Made by a program: the position numbers and the translations under genes | In this document: positions 29,889 through 39,015 of the stretch, one piece after another | How positions within the stretch are numbered: position 1 is the first letter of the stretch | Layout: each line of letters begins with the position of its first letter | The notes under the pieces: generated by a model | The model's database searches: none | What the model was told of the DNA's origin: nothing | What the model saw: only the letters and a program-made list of their open reading frames with translations | Source: Bog-756 sp963745955 | Lineage (GTDB): Bacteria; Actinomycetota; Acidimicrobiia; Acidimicrobiales; RAAP-2 | Assembly: GCA_963745955.1 (NCBI GenBank) | Contig: CAVUZI010000011.1 | Coordinates: forward strand, 186,001-250,000 | Direction of reading: 5' to 3' | Length of the DNA: 64,000 nt

Positions 29889-30436
29889 GTCCTGAGCCGG
29901 GCCCTCGGCTGCAGGGCGGGATCGATCTGCGAACGCAGCGGATTGGACTGGTCCCGCAGCGATACCACCGGATCGGCCACACCCCAGTCGGCGGCGATGG
30001 CCGGGTCGTCCCACGCCACCCCGAGCTCGTCGTCCGGGTTGTAGTAGCTGTCGACCAGGTACCACAGGGTGAGATCGGTGAGCGAGGCGAAACCGTGGGC
30101 CACGCCGGGCGGGATGAACAGGCCGCGGTCGTGATCGCCGTCGAGATCGATCGAGAGAGTGGCGCCGTCGGTCGGAGATCCCGTCCGGAGGTCATGGAGG
30201 ACCACCCGGGCTCTGCCCCTCAGCACGTACCAGTAGTCGGCCTGGTGGAGGTGGTAGTGGAGGCCGACGATGGCCCCGGCCCGCTTTTCGGAGCGGTTGG
30301 CCTGGACCATCTCGCGGCCCAGGGGGAACCAGCTCCGCCGGTAGGTCTCCACGAACCGCCCCCGCTCGTCCCCGTGGGCGCCTGGTTCCACCACCAGGAC
30401 GTCGGCGATCACGTCGGACACGTTGACCTCAGGCAC
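29885..30436 (-). CDS. rfbC: dTDP-4-dehydrorhamnose 3,5-epimerase (RfbC/RmlC family)
   Basis: Cupin epimerase in dTDP-L-rhamnose synthesis, 183 residues. Family blocks: DERGRFVETYRRSWFP, VQANRSEKRAGAIVGLHYH (catalytic His), DYWYVLRGRARVVLHDLR, FIPPGVAHGFASLTD and the strongly conserved YYNPDDELGVAWDDP. The other rml genes are not nearby. The gene starts three bases after the upstream flavin-reductase stop. Confidence 0.92.
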   Translation of the reverse strand: MPEVNVSDVIADVLVVEPGAHGDERGRFVETYRRSWFPLGREMVQANRSEKRAGAIVGLHYHLHQADYWYVLRGRARVVLHDLRTGSPTDGATLSIDLDGDHDRGLFIPPGVAHGFASLTDLTLWYLVDSYYNPDDELGVAWDDPAIAADWGVADPVVSLRDQSNPLRSQIDPALQPRARLRT

Positions 30437-30439
30437 GCA

Positions 30440-30937
30440 CTAACTCCCATTCTCGTCGAGACGCCGGGCCACAGTAGCGAACTTGCTGTCGAAGAACAGG
30501 AGGGGCGATCCCTCCCCGTTTCCCAGCTCCAGTACTTTGCCGATGATCAATTCGTGATCGCCGGCATCGTGGACGAGCTCGACCCGGCAGTCCACCCAGG
30601 CCAGGCTGCCTGCGATCAGCGGGGCACCGGTGACGGGCGCCGGGTGCCAGTCGACGCCCTCGAACTTGAGGCCCCCCGATACGGCGAAGGCCTGGGCCAG
30701 TGCCAGCTGGTGGTCGCCCAGCACGTTGACGCAGAAGCTCCCCGCCCGGGCGATCCTCGGCCAGCTGGTGGACGTGCGGGCCGGTGCCACGGCCACGAAC
30801 GGGGGGGCGACGGAGAGCGAGATGAAGCTCTGGCAGGTGAACCCGACCGGCTCGTCGCCCTCCATGCCCGACACGATGGTGACCCCGCTGGCGAACCGGC
30901 CCATGACCTGCTTGAACTGAGCGCTGTCGAAGGTCAT
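30440..30937 (-). CDS. Flavin reductase domain protein
   Basis: 165-residue flavin-reductase-like FMN-binding protein. QVMGRFASGVTIVSG at the N terminus, GFTCQSFISLSVAPPFVAVA (flavin-binding), GSFCVNVLGDHQLALA and GDHELIIGKVLELG are characteristic of the reductase components of two-component monooxygenases. Begins two bases after the MBL gene stop. No oxygenase component is adjacent, so its partner is unknown. Confidence 0.88.
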   Translation of the reverse strand: MTFDSAQFKQVMGRFASGVTIVSGMEGDEPVGFTCQSFISLSVAPPFVAVAPARTSTSWPRIARAGSFCVNVLGDHQLALAQAFAVSGGLKFEGVDWHPAPVTGAPLIAGSLAWVDCRVELVHDAGDHELIIGKVLELGNGEGSPLLFFDSKFATVARRLDENGS

Positions 30938-30939
30938 CG

Positions 30940-31797
30940 TCAGACAGTCCCGAGATCCACCGACTCCCCCTCGGCCGCTGCGCTCACCTCGTTCAGGTCG
31001 TGCTTGGAGGCGATCCGCCGGGCATGGCCGAGCATCCGGTCGACCTGATCGTCGGAGTGGGCCGGGTCGTGATGGAACAGGCACAGCCGGCGGGCCCCCG
31101 ACTCGACGGCCACCCGCACGGCGTAGGCCTCGGTCGAGTGGCCCCAGTCGGACATGATGGCGAATTCCTTCTCCGTGTACTGGGAGTCGTGCATCACCAG
31201 ATCGGCGTCCTCGCACAATTCGAGGACCTGCTTGTCCACCGTCCGTTGATCGAGGGGGGCCTGGTGGTCGGAGATGTAGGCCACCGAGCGCCCCTCGGCC
31301 TCGATCCGGAAACCCAGCGTGTGACCGATGTGATTGACCGGCCGCGCCTTGACCTGAATGCCCCCGACCGCGAATTCGGCCGATCCCTCGATGTCGTGGC
31401 ATCGCAGTTCACCGTGGAAGTCAGCCATGGCGATCGGGAAGAAGGGGGGCTCCACCAGGCCGGACAGGACATCGTGCAGCGAGCCGCTCTGCTGGGACGG
31501 CCCGTACACCTCGAGGACGGCGCCGGGGTCCCGCAGGGGCGAGAAGAAGGGCAGCCCCAGCACGTGGTCGTAGTGCAGGTGGGTGAGCAGCACCGTCGCC
31601 TGCAGCGGTGTCCGGGCCGCCTGGAGCGGTGGATGCAGATAGCCGCCCAGGGCGCGGAGGCCCGTCCCCAGATCGAGGATCAAGGGATGCTCCCCTTCCA
31701 CCTCCACCAGGACGCAGGACGTGTTGCCTCCGTAACGGCGGTACTGGTCGGATGAGCACGGGCACGAGCCCCGGACTCCGAAGAAGGTGATCCTCAC
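30940..31797 (-). CDS. MBL-fold hydrolase, phosphodiesterase-like
   Basis: 285 residues beginning ITFFGVRGSCPCSSDQYRRY, the signature of cyclic-phosphodiesterase/PhnP-like MBL proteins. Metal ligands are in LLTHLHYDHVLG, NHIGHTLGF, AYISDHQ, MHDSQYTEKEF with WGHST, and LFHHDPAHSD. Function known only at family level (phosphodiester or RNA-processing-like hydrolysis). First gene of the four-gene operon; divergent from the alpha/beta hydrolase. Confidence 0.88.
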   Translation of the reverse strand: MRITFFGVRGSCPCSSDQYRRYGGNTSCVLVEVEGEHPLILDLGTGLRALGGYLHPPLQAARTPLQATVLLTHLHYDHVLGLPFFSPLRDPGAVLEVYGPSQQSGSLHDVLSGLVEPPFFPIAMADFHGELRCHDIEGSAEFAVGGIQVKARPVNHIGHTLGFRIEAEGRSVAYISDHQAPLDQRTVDKQVLELCEDADLVMHDSQYTEKEFAIMSDWGHSTEAYAVRVAVESGARRLCLFHHDPAHSDDQVDRMLGHARRIASKHDLNEVSAAAEGESVDLGTV

Positions 31798-31851
31798 CGA
31801 AGGTGCAGGCTAGTCGGACGACAACGGGGCGTCGGGACTACCCTCCGGATC

Positions 31852-32721
31852 ATGGATCAGAACCGGGTGACGGCCAACGGCGTCGATTTCGCCTACCTCG
31901 GCGACGGGCCGGCCGACGGGCCGCTGGCCCTGTGCCTGCACGGGTTCCCCGATACCGCCCACAGCTGGCGGTACCTGCTCCCCCGCCTGGCCGACGCCGG
32001 CTATCACGCGGTGGCCCCCTTCATGCGCGGCTACGCCCCGACCGAGGTTCCGGAGGACAACCGGTACGACACGGGAACGCTGGCCCTGGACGCCTGCGCA
32101 CTGCACGAGGCACTGGGTGGTTCCGACGACGCGGTGATCATCGGCCACGACTGGGGTGCCTTCGCCACCTACGGGGCCGCGGCGGTCCAGCCCGACCGGT
32201 GGAGGAGGGTGGTCGCCGCCGCCGTGGCCCCCCAGGGGTCGATGGCCGACGGGTTCTTCCAATTCGACCAGCTGCACCGGAGCTGGTATGTCTTCTTCTT
32301 CCAGACCCCGTTGGCCGAGTACGCGGTGTCGATGGAGGACTTCGCCTTCATCGACCGGCTGTGGGCCGACTGGTCGCCCGGATTCGACGGCTCGTGGGAT
32401 GCGGCCCAGGTGAAGAGAGCACTGGCCTCCCCCGAGAATCTGAGCGCGGCCATCGGGTACTACCGGGCCATGTTCTCCGACCCACCCGCCGACCCCCGGG
32501 CGGCGGCGGCGCAGGCGGCGGCCGGAACCATCGCCCCCCAGCCCACCCTGTACCTCCACGGTGCCGATGACGGCTGCATCGGCATCGAGGTCATCGGACC
32601 CGTCACCGAGTTCCTGGCCCCGGGGTCGGAGATGGCCGTGGTCAAGGGGGCCGGTCACTTCCTGCACGTCGAGCGGGCCGACGAGGTCAACGACCACATC
32701 ATCCGGTTCATCACGGCCTAG
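31852..32721 (+). CDS. Alpha/beta hydrolase, epoxide hydrolase-like
   Basis: 289 residues. The oxyanion HG motif lies in LCLHGFPDTAHSWRYLLP, the nucleophile elbow is IIGHDWGAFATY with Asp as nucleophile, and the His is in VKGAGHFLHVERADEV. Asp at the elbow points to an epoxide hydrolase or haloalkane dehalogenase-type enzyme. A cap domain around FFFQTPLAEYAVSMEDF is compatible. ATG 31852 is preceded by CCGGATC. Confidence 0.88.
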   Translation: MDQNRVTANGVDFAYLGDGPADGPLALCLHGFPDTAHSWRYLLPRLADAGYHAVAPFMRGYAPTEVPEDNRYDTGTLALDACALHEALGGSDDAVIIGHDWGAFATYGAAAVQPDRWRRVVAAAVAPQGSMADGFFQFDQLHRSWYVFFFQTPLAEYAVSMEDFAFIDRLWADWSPGFDGSWDAAQVKRALASPENLSAAIGYYRAMFSDPPADPRAAAAQAAAGTIAPQPTLYLHGADDGCIGIEVIGPVTEFLAPGSEMAVVKGAGHFLHVERADEVNDHIIRFITA

Positions 32722-32774
32722 GAGTCGATCCCCATGTGACGACCGGTTGGTCACCTCCTCGTGGCCCCGGGTGC

Positions 32775-33713
32775 TCAGGGCAGAGACAGGGTGCCGCCGC
32801 CGTCCCGGGCCACCAGACCCTCGTCGACCAGTCCGGCCGCGACCCGTCCGGCCCGCTCGGGATCGTCCGGCCACCCGGCGGCCGCGGCCACCCGGTCGGC
32901 CCGGACCGCACCCCGCCGCAGCGCATCGATCAACCGCCCCCGGCCCTGCCGATCGGAGCCGTCGAAGATGCCCTGGGGAGTCGAGACACCGGCCGACCCG
33001 GACGCGGGGTCGGGGAGGCGCCTCCCCCGGGCCGTCCACCGGCACCGGCGGCGGATGGGACACTCCGGGCAACGCGGGGTACCGGCCACGCAGATCACCG
33101 CGCCGAGGTCGAGGAGGGCCTGGCCGAAATCCCAGCCGCCGCCGGCGGGGACCATGGCGTCCACCAGGTCCTGTGCCTCCGTGGCCCGGACGGGCCGGCC
33201 GGCGACCGCTCTCGAGAGGACACGGCCGGCGTTCGTGTCCACGACTCCCACATCGACCTCGAAGGCGAAGGCCAGCACCGCCCGGGCCGTGTAGGGCCCG
33301 ACGCCGGGCAGGCTCATCAGGGCATCCAGGTCGCGGGGCACCCGGCCGCCGTGGTCGGCCACCATGACCGACGCCATCCGGTGCAGATTGGCCGCCCGTC
33401 GGTTGTAGCCGAGGCCCTGCCAGGCCCGGATGACCGCACCCAGCGGGGCCGCCGCGCAGGCGTCGGGGGTCGGGAAACGGACCAGGAAGCGCCGGTAGAC
33501 GGGCACCACCCGGGCCACCTGGGTCTGCTGGGCCATGACCTCGCTGACCAGCACGGCCCACGGATCGCGGGTGGACCGCCACGGCAGGTCGGGCCGCCTC
33601 GAACCACCACCGGCCGCCGTCCCCCACCGGCGGATCGCCTGACCGAGGGCTCTGACCTGTGCGGGACGGCGAACGACCGTCGGGGGCTGTCGGGGCGAGC
33701 TCGGGATGCTCAA
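32775..33713 (-). CDS. mutY: A/G-specific adenine glycosylase
   Basis: Removes A mispaired with 8-oxoG. Catalytic region LVSEVMAQQTQVARVVPVY, HhH motif MSLPGVGPYTARAVL, catalytic Asp in VGVVDTNAGRVLSR, and the [4Fe-4S] ligands C-x6-C-x2-C-x5-C in CVAGTPRCPECPIRRRC. 312 residues from TTG 33713, which overlaps the upstream stop (TTGA), implying coupling to the MaoC gene. The C terminus is short and winged-helix-like rather than a NUDIX-like 8-oxoG recognition domain. Confidence 0.93.
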   Translation of the reverse strand: MSIPSSPRQPPTVVRRPAQVRALGQAIRRWGTAAGGGSRRPDLPWRSTRDPWAVLVSEVMAQQTQVARVVPVYRRFLVRFPTPDACAAAPLGAVIRAWQGLGYNRRAANLHRMASVMVADHGGRVPRDLDALMSLPGVGPYTARAVLAFAFEVDVGVVDTNAGRVLSRAVAGRPVRATEAQDLVDAMVPAGGGWDFGQALLDLGAVICVAGTPRCPECPIRRRCRWTARGRRLPDPASGSAGVSTPQGIFDGSDRQGRGRLIDALRRGAVRADRVAAAAGWPDDPERAGRVAAGLVDEGLVARDGGGTLSLP

Positions 33714-34222
33714 TCCCAGACGTCGTCCCCGTAGGGTCGCAGGCGCGGGGGCGCCCCGGCCCGCTTCCACACCATGACCTTGCGCCGGTAGAAGCACACC
33801 TCTTCGCCGCGTTGGTTGAACCCCTTCGACTCGACGGTGACCACGCCGCGGTCGTCCCGCGACTTCGACTCGACCTTGGAGATGACCTTGCTCTCCGCGT
33901 AGATCGTGTCCCCGTGGAACGTCGGGGCACGGTGGATGAGCGACTCGACCTCGAGGTTGGCAATGGCCATGCCGCTGACATCGGGGACGCTCAGCCCGAG
34001 GACGAGGGAGTACACCAGGTTCCCGACCACCACGTTCTTGCCCTGGACCGTCTCGTGCTCGGCATACCAGGCATTGGTGTGGAGCGGGTGGTGGTTCATG
34101 GTGATCATGCAGAAGAGATGATCGTCGGCCTCGGTGATGGTCTTGCCGGGCCAGTGCCGGTAGATGTCACCGGGCTCGAACTCCTCGAAGTAGCGCCCGA
34201 AGGGACGGTCGTAGGTGGTCAT
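33710..34222 (-). CDS. MaoC-family dehydratase, probable mesaconyl-CoA hydratase
   Basis: 170-residue hotdog hydratase starting MTTYDRPFGRYFEEFEPGD. WPGKTITEADDHLFCMITMN and HPLHTNAWYAE contain the hydratase-2-like Asp/His pair, and APTFHGDTIYAESKVISK is conserved. It closely resembles, from memory, the single-domain MaoC proteins of Streptomyces ethylmalonyl-CoA clusters. The neighbouring methylsuccinyl-CoA dehydrogenase and HpcH-family lyase genes support that reading: mesaconyl-CoA to beta-methylmalyl-CoA. Function is inferred from family and context. Confidence 0.8.
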   Translation of the reverse strand: MTTYDRPFGRYFEEFEPGDIYRHWPGKTITEADDHLFCMITMNHHPLHTNAWYAEHETVQGKNVVVGNLVYSLVLGLSVPDVSGMAIANLEVESLIHRAPTFHGDTIYAESKVISKVESKSRDDRGVVTVESKGFNQRGEEVCFYRRKVMVWKRAGAPPRLRPYGDDVWD

Positions 34223-34301
34223 GGGGTTGGTGTAGTACGCAACGTCGGTGGTGTCCAGCGGAGGCCGGGCGTCGACGCCGGCCCGTTGCGACGTCGTGCC
34301 C

Positions 34302-34733
34302 TCAGTCCCGTACCAGGGTCGGCCGCGTGGTGAACCCGAGCACCCAGTCGGTCTGCGAATCGCCGTCGATGGCCATGCGCCAGGTGTAGCGGGTGCCCGG
34401 CGTGAGGGGCAGCGGTCCGAGGTTGACCGCCAGCGCCACATCGATCGGAGAGCCTTCGGGGATACCCGGGGGGCGCCCGACGGTGAACTCACCCCGCACC
34501 TCGACCGGGTGCTCGCCTTCGGGCGTGTCCACCAGCACCGGACGGCCGTCGGCATCCTCGAGGAACAGCTCCCAATGATGGGCCGATTCTGCTTCGTGCC
34601 ATCCGACGTCGATCTTCAGCGCGATGGCCGACGGCACGGGATCCGGGCCGGTCATGCTCCACCCACCGCCCAGCACGTAGAGCTTGCCGTCGGACACCTG
34701 GGCGGCGTCGCACAACATCATCGTCACTCTCAC
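34302..34733 (-). CDS. Conserved protein, DUF6941-like
   Basis: 143 residues starting VTMMLCDAAQVSDGKLYVLG, a recognisable N-terminal signature of an uncharacterised actinobacterial family. Predicted beta-sandwich (ALKIDVGWHEAESAHHWELF, GTRYTWRMAIDGD). No catalytic motif, signal or membrane segment. It precedes the MaoC gene on the same strand with about 80 bases between. Confidence 0.8.
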   Translation of the reverse strand: MRVTMMLCDAAQVSDGKLYVLGGGWSMTGPDPVPSAIALKIDVGWHEAESAHHWELFLEDADGRPVLVDTPEGEHPVEVRGEFTVGRPPGIPEGSPIDVALAVNLGPLPLTPGTRYTWRMAIDGDSQTDWVLGFTTRPTLVRD

Positions 34734-34846
34734 GAAACGTGAGGTTACCGGCTCTCGGGGGTCCGCAGTTCGGCAGGTGGTGTTCGGCCAATTGCGGAGG
34801 TGGCGTTCCGGGCGACCGGGCCGGGGACGACCGGTAACGTTGCCTC

Positions 34847-35494
34847 ATGGAGCTGCGGGGACTGCGAGACGATGTCTACCGGAGACCGCTGGCCACGGCG
34901 CTCGACCGGCTGGGGATCGGGCCCGGATGGACCTGTGTCGACGTCGGTGCCGGGGGCGGCGACGTGACGGTGGCGCTGGCCGAGATCGTCGGGCGGGACG
35001 GCAGGGTCTACGCCGTCGACAGCGACCCGATGGCCCGCGACGAGGTCGCCGAGGCTGCCGCCGCCCACAGCCAGGTGCTGGCCATCACCCAGGCCGGGGA
35101 GGATCTCCGGCTGCCCGAGCCGGTCGATCTCGCCTTCTGCCGATTCCTGCTCCTGCACGTGGTCGATCCGGCGGTGGTCGTGGCCCGGATGGCCGGTGCC
35201 GTGCGCCCGGGGGGCTGGGTGGTGGCCCAGGAGCCGATCACCTCTGCGGGCCGGATCAACGGTGGCCCCTTCACCATGCCCGCGGCCCGGCACCCGGACA
35301 TCGGTGCCCTGCTGCCCGCCCTGGCCCGCCAGGCCGGTCTGATCACCGTGGACGCCTGGGCCGAGGCCCCGGCCGGCGCCGGCCCGGGGCCGGTGGCCGA
35401 CTATCTCAAGCTCCTCACCGGGGTCGATCCGGAGGACGATCCGGTGGTACTGCCGCCGCTGGTCACCGTCGTGGCCCAGGCCCCGGGGCGCTGA
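34847..35494 (+). CDS. SAM-dependent methyltransferase, class I
   Basis: 215 residues. SAM-binding VDVGAGGGDVTVALAEI, acidic YAVDSDPMA at strand 2, and LPEPVDLAFCRFLLLHVVDP as motif IV-V, followed by VRPGGWVVAQEP. The C-terminal substrate region is short. Start ATG 34847. Substrate unknown. It runs into the methylsuccinyl-CoA dehydrogenase gene 64 bases on. Confidence 0.85.
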   Translation: MELRGLRDDVYRRPLATALDRLGIGPGWTCVDVGAGGGDVTVALAEIVGRDGRVYAVDSDPMARDEVAEAAAAHSQVLAITQAGEDLRLPEPVDLAFCRFLLLHVVDPAVVVARMAGAVRPGGWVVAQEPITSAGRINGGPFTMPAARHPDIGALLPALARQAGLITVDAWAEAPAGAGPGPVADYLKLLTGVDPEDDPVVLPPLVTVVAQAPGR

Positions 35495-35558
35495 AGCCCG
35501 GACCGGACGGCGACCGATCGGCTCCGTGGTGGCGCCGACGCTTCGGTAGCCTGGGAGC

Positions 35559-37182
35559 GTGACCACCGCTCTGCCCGTGCCCGACCTCATCGCCGCCGCC
35601 GACGCGGTGGGCGTGGCCCAATCGGTGGTCGCCGCCGGTGTGGACGCCCTGGCCCGGGCCGGGGGGCCCGATGTGGCCGAGGTCCTGGCCTACGACGTGG
35701 CCCATGCCGCCGCCGCCGTGCGTACGGCCGAGGCGGCACTGACCTACGGGTCGCACGGGGACACCGAAGCCCGGATCGCATGTGCCTTCGTCGCCGACGC
35801 GGTGGCCGACCTGGCGTCTCGGACCGTCGGCCGCTCCCGGGAGTGGGGCGTGGGCCCCGACTGGATGGCACCGGCAGAGGCCTTCGTGGCCGCCTACCGG
35901 AACCCGGAATTCCTGTCCGCTCTGGCCGACCGGGAAGGGCCTCGCCATCTCGATGCCGACTTCGAACTGGTGAGGGAGACCTTCCACCGCTTCGCCGAGG
36001 AGCAGATCCGGCCGAGGGCCGAGCACATCCACCGAGCCAACACGGACATCCCCGAGGAGATCATCACCGGGATGTCGGAGATGGGCGGGTTCGGGATGTC
36101 GGTGCCCGAGGAGTACGGAGGCTTCGCCACCGGGGGCGAGGCCGACTACATGGGCATGGTGGTGGCCACCGAAGAGCTCTCGTGGGGCTCGCTGGGCGCC
36201 GGCGGTTCCCTCATCACCCGACCCGAGATCCTCACCCGGGCGCTCGTGCGTGGTGGGACCGAGGAGCAGAAGCAGCTGTGGTTGCCCAGGCTGGCCAGCG
36301 GGGAGGTGATGGGGGCGGTCGCCGTCACCGAGCCCGACTTCGGGTCGGACGTCGCCGGGGTGTCGACGGCCGCGGTTCCGGTCGAAGGCGGCTGGTTGAT
36401 CAACGGCGTCAAGACGTGGTGCACCTTCGCCGGCCGCGCCGATGTGCTGATGCTGCTGGCGCGGACCGATCCCGACAAGGCCAAGGCCCATCGCGGCCTG
36501 TCGCTCTTCCTGGTGGCAAAGCCCCGGGCCGAGGGAGAGGCGTTCCTGTTCGACCAGGCCCCGGGCCAGGACGGCCGCCCCGCCGGGTCCTCCGGCCGGA
36601 TGGAGGGCCGGGCCATCGACACCATCGGCTACCGCGGGATGCACTCCTACGAGGTGGCCTTCGAGAATTGGTTCGTGCCCGACGCCAACCTGGTGGGAGG
36701 CGAGGCACGGTCTCGGGCAGGGCTTCTACCTGCAGATGCAGGGCTTCGAAAACGGGAGGCTGCAGACCGCGGCCCGGGCCATCGGGGTCATGCAGGCCAG
36801 CTACGAGGCCGCCGTCGGCTACGCGCGCAACCGGGTGGTGTTCGGATCGCCGATCATCGACTACCAGCTGACCAGGGCCAAGCTGGCCCGGATGGCCGTG
36901 CTCATCCAGACGACGCGGCAGTTCTCCTACGAGGTGGCCCGGCTGATGTCCAAGGGCGAGGGAAGCCTCGAGGCCTCCATGATCAAGGCCTACGTGTGCC
37001 GGGCGGCCGAGTGGGTGACCCGCGAGGCGCTCCAGATCCACGGGGGCATGGGGTACGCGGAGGAGTTCCCGGTCAGCCGCTACTTCGTGGACGCCCGGGT
37101 CCTCTCGATCTTCGAGGGTGCCGACGAGACCCTGGCCCTCAAGGTGATCGCCCGCCGGCTCCTGGCCAACGCCAAGGGTTGA
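35559..37182 (+). CDS. mcd: (2S)-Methylsuccinyl-CoA dehydrogenase (one frameshift)
   Basis: Oxidises methylsuccinyl-CoA to mesaconyl-CoA in the ethylmalonyl-CoA pathway. An N-terminal helical extension of about 140 residues precedes the acyl-CoA dehydrogenase core, as in characterised Mcd. Core blocks: GFGMSVPEEYGGF, VTEPDFGSDVAG, LINGVKTWCTFAGRADVLML, IDTIGYRGMHSYEVAFENW, FENGRLQTAARAIGVMQ, IQIHGGMGYAEEFPVSRYF and SIFEGADETLALKVIARRL with the catalytic Glu. An extra base near 36706 (GAGGCACGG) breaks the frame; GLGQGFYLQ continues in the next one. Confidence 0.85.
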
Positions 37183-37220
37183 CCCCACCGGACGGGACGG
37201 CACCGGGGTACGTTGGGCCG

Positions 37221-37961
37221 GTGGACAACGCCTCCCTCATCGAATCGGTCAGGACGGAGGGCCAGACACTGGCCGTGGCCATCGAAGATGCCGCGGCCGA
37301 TGATCTCGTGCCGACCTGCGAAGGTTGGAAGATCGCCGATCTCGCCGTCCACGTCGGCCAATTCTGCGGGTTCTGGAGCCATGTGCTGTGCGAGGGCACC
37401 GGGCGGCCGAAGACCCCGTTCCCCGAACCGCCCGGGGGCGACGAACTGGGCGCCTGGGTGGCGGCGCTGGCCGGGCATCTCGTCGAGGAGCTCGACGCCA
37501 CCCTTCCCGGCACCGAGGTGTGGACCTGGTTCGACGCCGACCACACGGCCGGGTTCGTGTCCCGTCGCTGCGCGCACGAGCTGGCCGTGCACCGCTACGA
37601 CGCCCAGTCCGCGAGCCGCGCCTGTACGCCCATCGCCTCGGATCTGGCCGAGGACGGCATCGACGAGGTGCTCGACGTCCTCGTCACGAGCCGCGACCGA
37701 TCGGGCCGTGGGACGGGCCGGACCATGGCCCTGCAGGGCACGGACGTCGGAGCGTGCTGGGTGGTGGCCATCGAACATGACCGGATCGCCGTCGAGCGCC
37801 GGCAGCTGGACGGGCGGACACCCGGGGACACCGACGTGGTCGTGAGCGGTACGGCCTCCGACCTGGAGCTCACCCTCTACCATCGCCCCACGCTGAGCCC
37901 GGTCGATGTGCACGGCGACTACACCGTCCTGGAGGAGTGGCACCGCGAGTTCACGTTCTGA
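37221..37961 (+). CDS. Maleylpyruvate isomerase-like, mycothiol-dependent (MDMPI) protein
   Basis: 246 residues with the DinB-like four-helix MDMPI_N fold: CEGWKIADLAVHVGQFCGFW (metal His) and RRCAHELAVHRYDAQ (second His pair), then a C-terminal sterol-carrier-like domain (VVVSGTASDLELTLYHR). Such proteins use mycothiol, marking an actinobacterium. GTG 37221 follows the dehydrogenase stop by 38 bases. Substrate unknown. Confidence 0.85.
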   Translation: MDNASLIESVRTEGQTLAVAIEDAAADDLVPTCEGWKIADLAVHVGQFCGFWSHVLCEGTGRPKTPFPEPPGGDELGAWVAALAGHLVEELDATLPGTEVWTWFDADHTAGFVSRRCAHELAVHRYDAQSASRACTPIASDLAEDGIDEVLDVLVTSRDRSGRGTGRTMALQGTDVGACWVVAIEHDRIAVERRQLDGRTPGDTDVVVSGTASDLELTLYHRPTLSPVDVHGDYTVLEEWHREFTF

Positions 37962-38015
37962 GCCGGGCCGGGCCCAGGCGACCGATCGGTCCCCTCCGGC
38001 GCAGACCCGGCCCGC

Positions 38016-38954
38016 TCAGCCCGGCGTTCGGCGCAACCCGGCCCGCTCACCCCGGGTCACGAACTTGGTGGCCATCTTGCGAGAGGCCTCGTCGATCATC
38101 TCGTCGCCGAACATCACCGCGCCCGACCGGTCGTCCTCGGTGGCCTTGCGGTAGGCGTCCAGGATGTCCCATGCCCTGTCGAATTGCTCCTGGGTCGGTG
38201 AGTAGACCTCGTTGAGGACACCGACCTGGTCCGGGGTCAGGGCCCACTTGCCGTCGTAGCCGAGGACCCGGGTCCGCTGGGAGAACTCGCGGAGTGCGTC
38301 GAGCTCGCGCACCTTCAGGAACGGGCCGTCGATGACCTGGAGCCCGTTGGCCCGGCCGGCCATGAGGATCTTCGAGAACACGTAGTTGAAGTGGTCACCC
38401 GGGTACTCGGGGATGGCCACTCCGCCGGTCAGGACGGGCATCTCCATGGAGGCGGCGAAGTCGGCCGGGCCGAAGATGATGGTCTCCAGCCGCGGGGAGG
38501 CCGCGCAGATCTCCTCGACGTTGATCAGGCCGCGGGTCGTCTCGATCTGGGCCTCGATGCCGATGTGGCCGACCGGCATGCTGCACTTCTTCTCCACCTG
38601 GGTGAGCAGGAGGTCGAGCGCCACCACCTCGGCCGCGGTCTGCACCTTGGGCAGCATGAGTTCGTCGAGGCGCTCGCCGGCGTTGGAGACCACGTCGATG
38701 ACGTCGCCGTAGGTCCATTCGGTGTCCCAGGCATTGATGCGCACGCAGAGGACCCGGTCGTCCCAGGGCAGGTTCTTGATGGCGTCGGCCACCTTGGCCC
38801 TGGCCGCCTCCTTCTCCAGCGGGGCCACCGAGTCCTCGAGGTCGAGGAAGCTCATGTCGGCGGGCACCGTCGGGGCTTTGGCCAGGAAGCGCTCGTTCGA
38901 CCCGGGGGAGGACATGCACGAGCGGCGGGGAAGGTATCTTGAACGTTCGGACAT
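38016..38954 (-). CDS. HpcH/HpaI aldolase/CitE-like acyl-CoA lyase (malyl/beta-methylmalyl type)
   Basis: 312 residues starting with the RRSCMSSPGSNERFLAKA signature of CitE-like lyases. FLDLEDSVAPLEK (metal site), RINAWDTEWTYGDV, MLPKVQTAAEVVALD, GIEAQIETTRGLINVEEI (metal Glu), IIFGPADFAASM and GYDGKWALTPDQV are present. It matches the HpcH-family member of Streptomyces ethylmalonyl-CoA clusters. With the MaoC and Mcd genes it would cleave beta-methylmalyl-CoA to glyoxylate and propionyl-CoA. Activity is inferred from family and context. Confidence 0.87.
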   Translation of the reverse strand: MSERSRYLPRRSCMSSPGSNERFLAKAPTVPADMSFLDLEDSVAPLEKEAARAKVADAIKNLPWDDRVLCVRINAWDTEWTYGDVIDVVSNAGERLDELMLPKVQTAAEVVALDLLLTQVEKKCSMPVGHIGIEAQIETTRGLINVEEICAASPRLETIIFGPADFAASMEMPVLTGGVAIPEYPGDHFNYVFSKILMAGRANGLQVIDGPFLKVRELDALREFSQRTRVLGYDGKWALTPDQVGVLNEVYSPTQEQFDRAWDILDAYRKATEDDRSGAVMFGDEMIDEASRKMATKFVTRGERAGLRRTPG

Positions 38955-39015
38955 ACCCAGATCGTACGGCCGAATCGGGAGGAGCCCCAAATGGCGGTGG
39001 CCCGGCGACCGGCGC

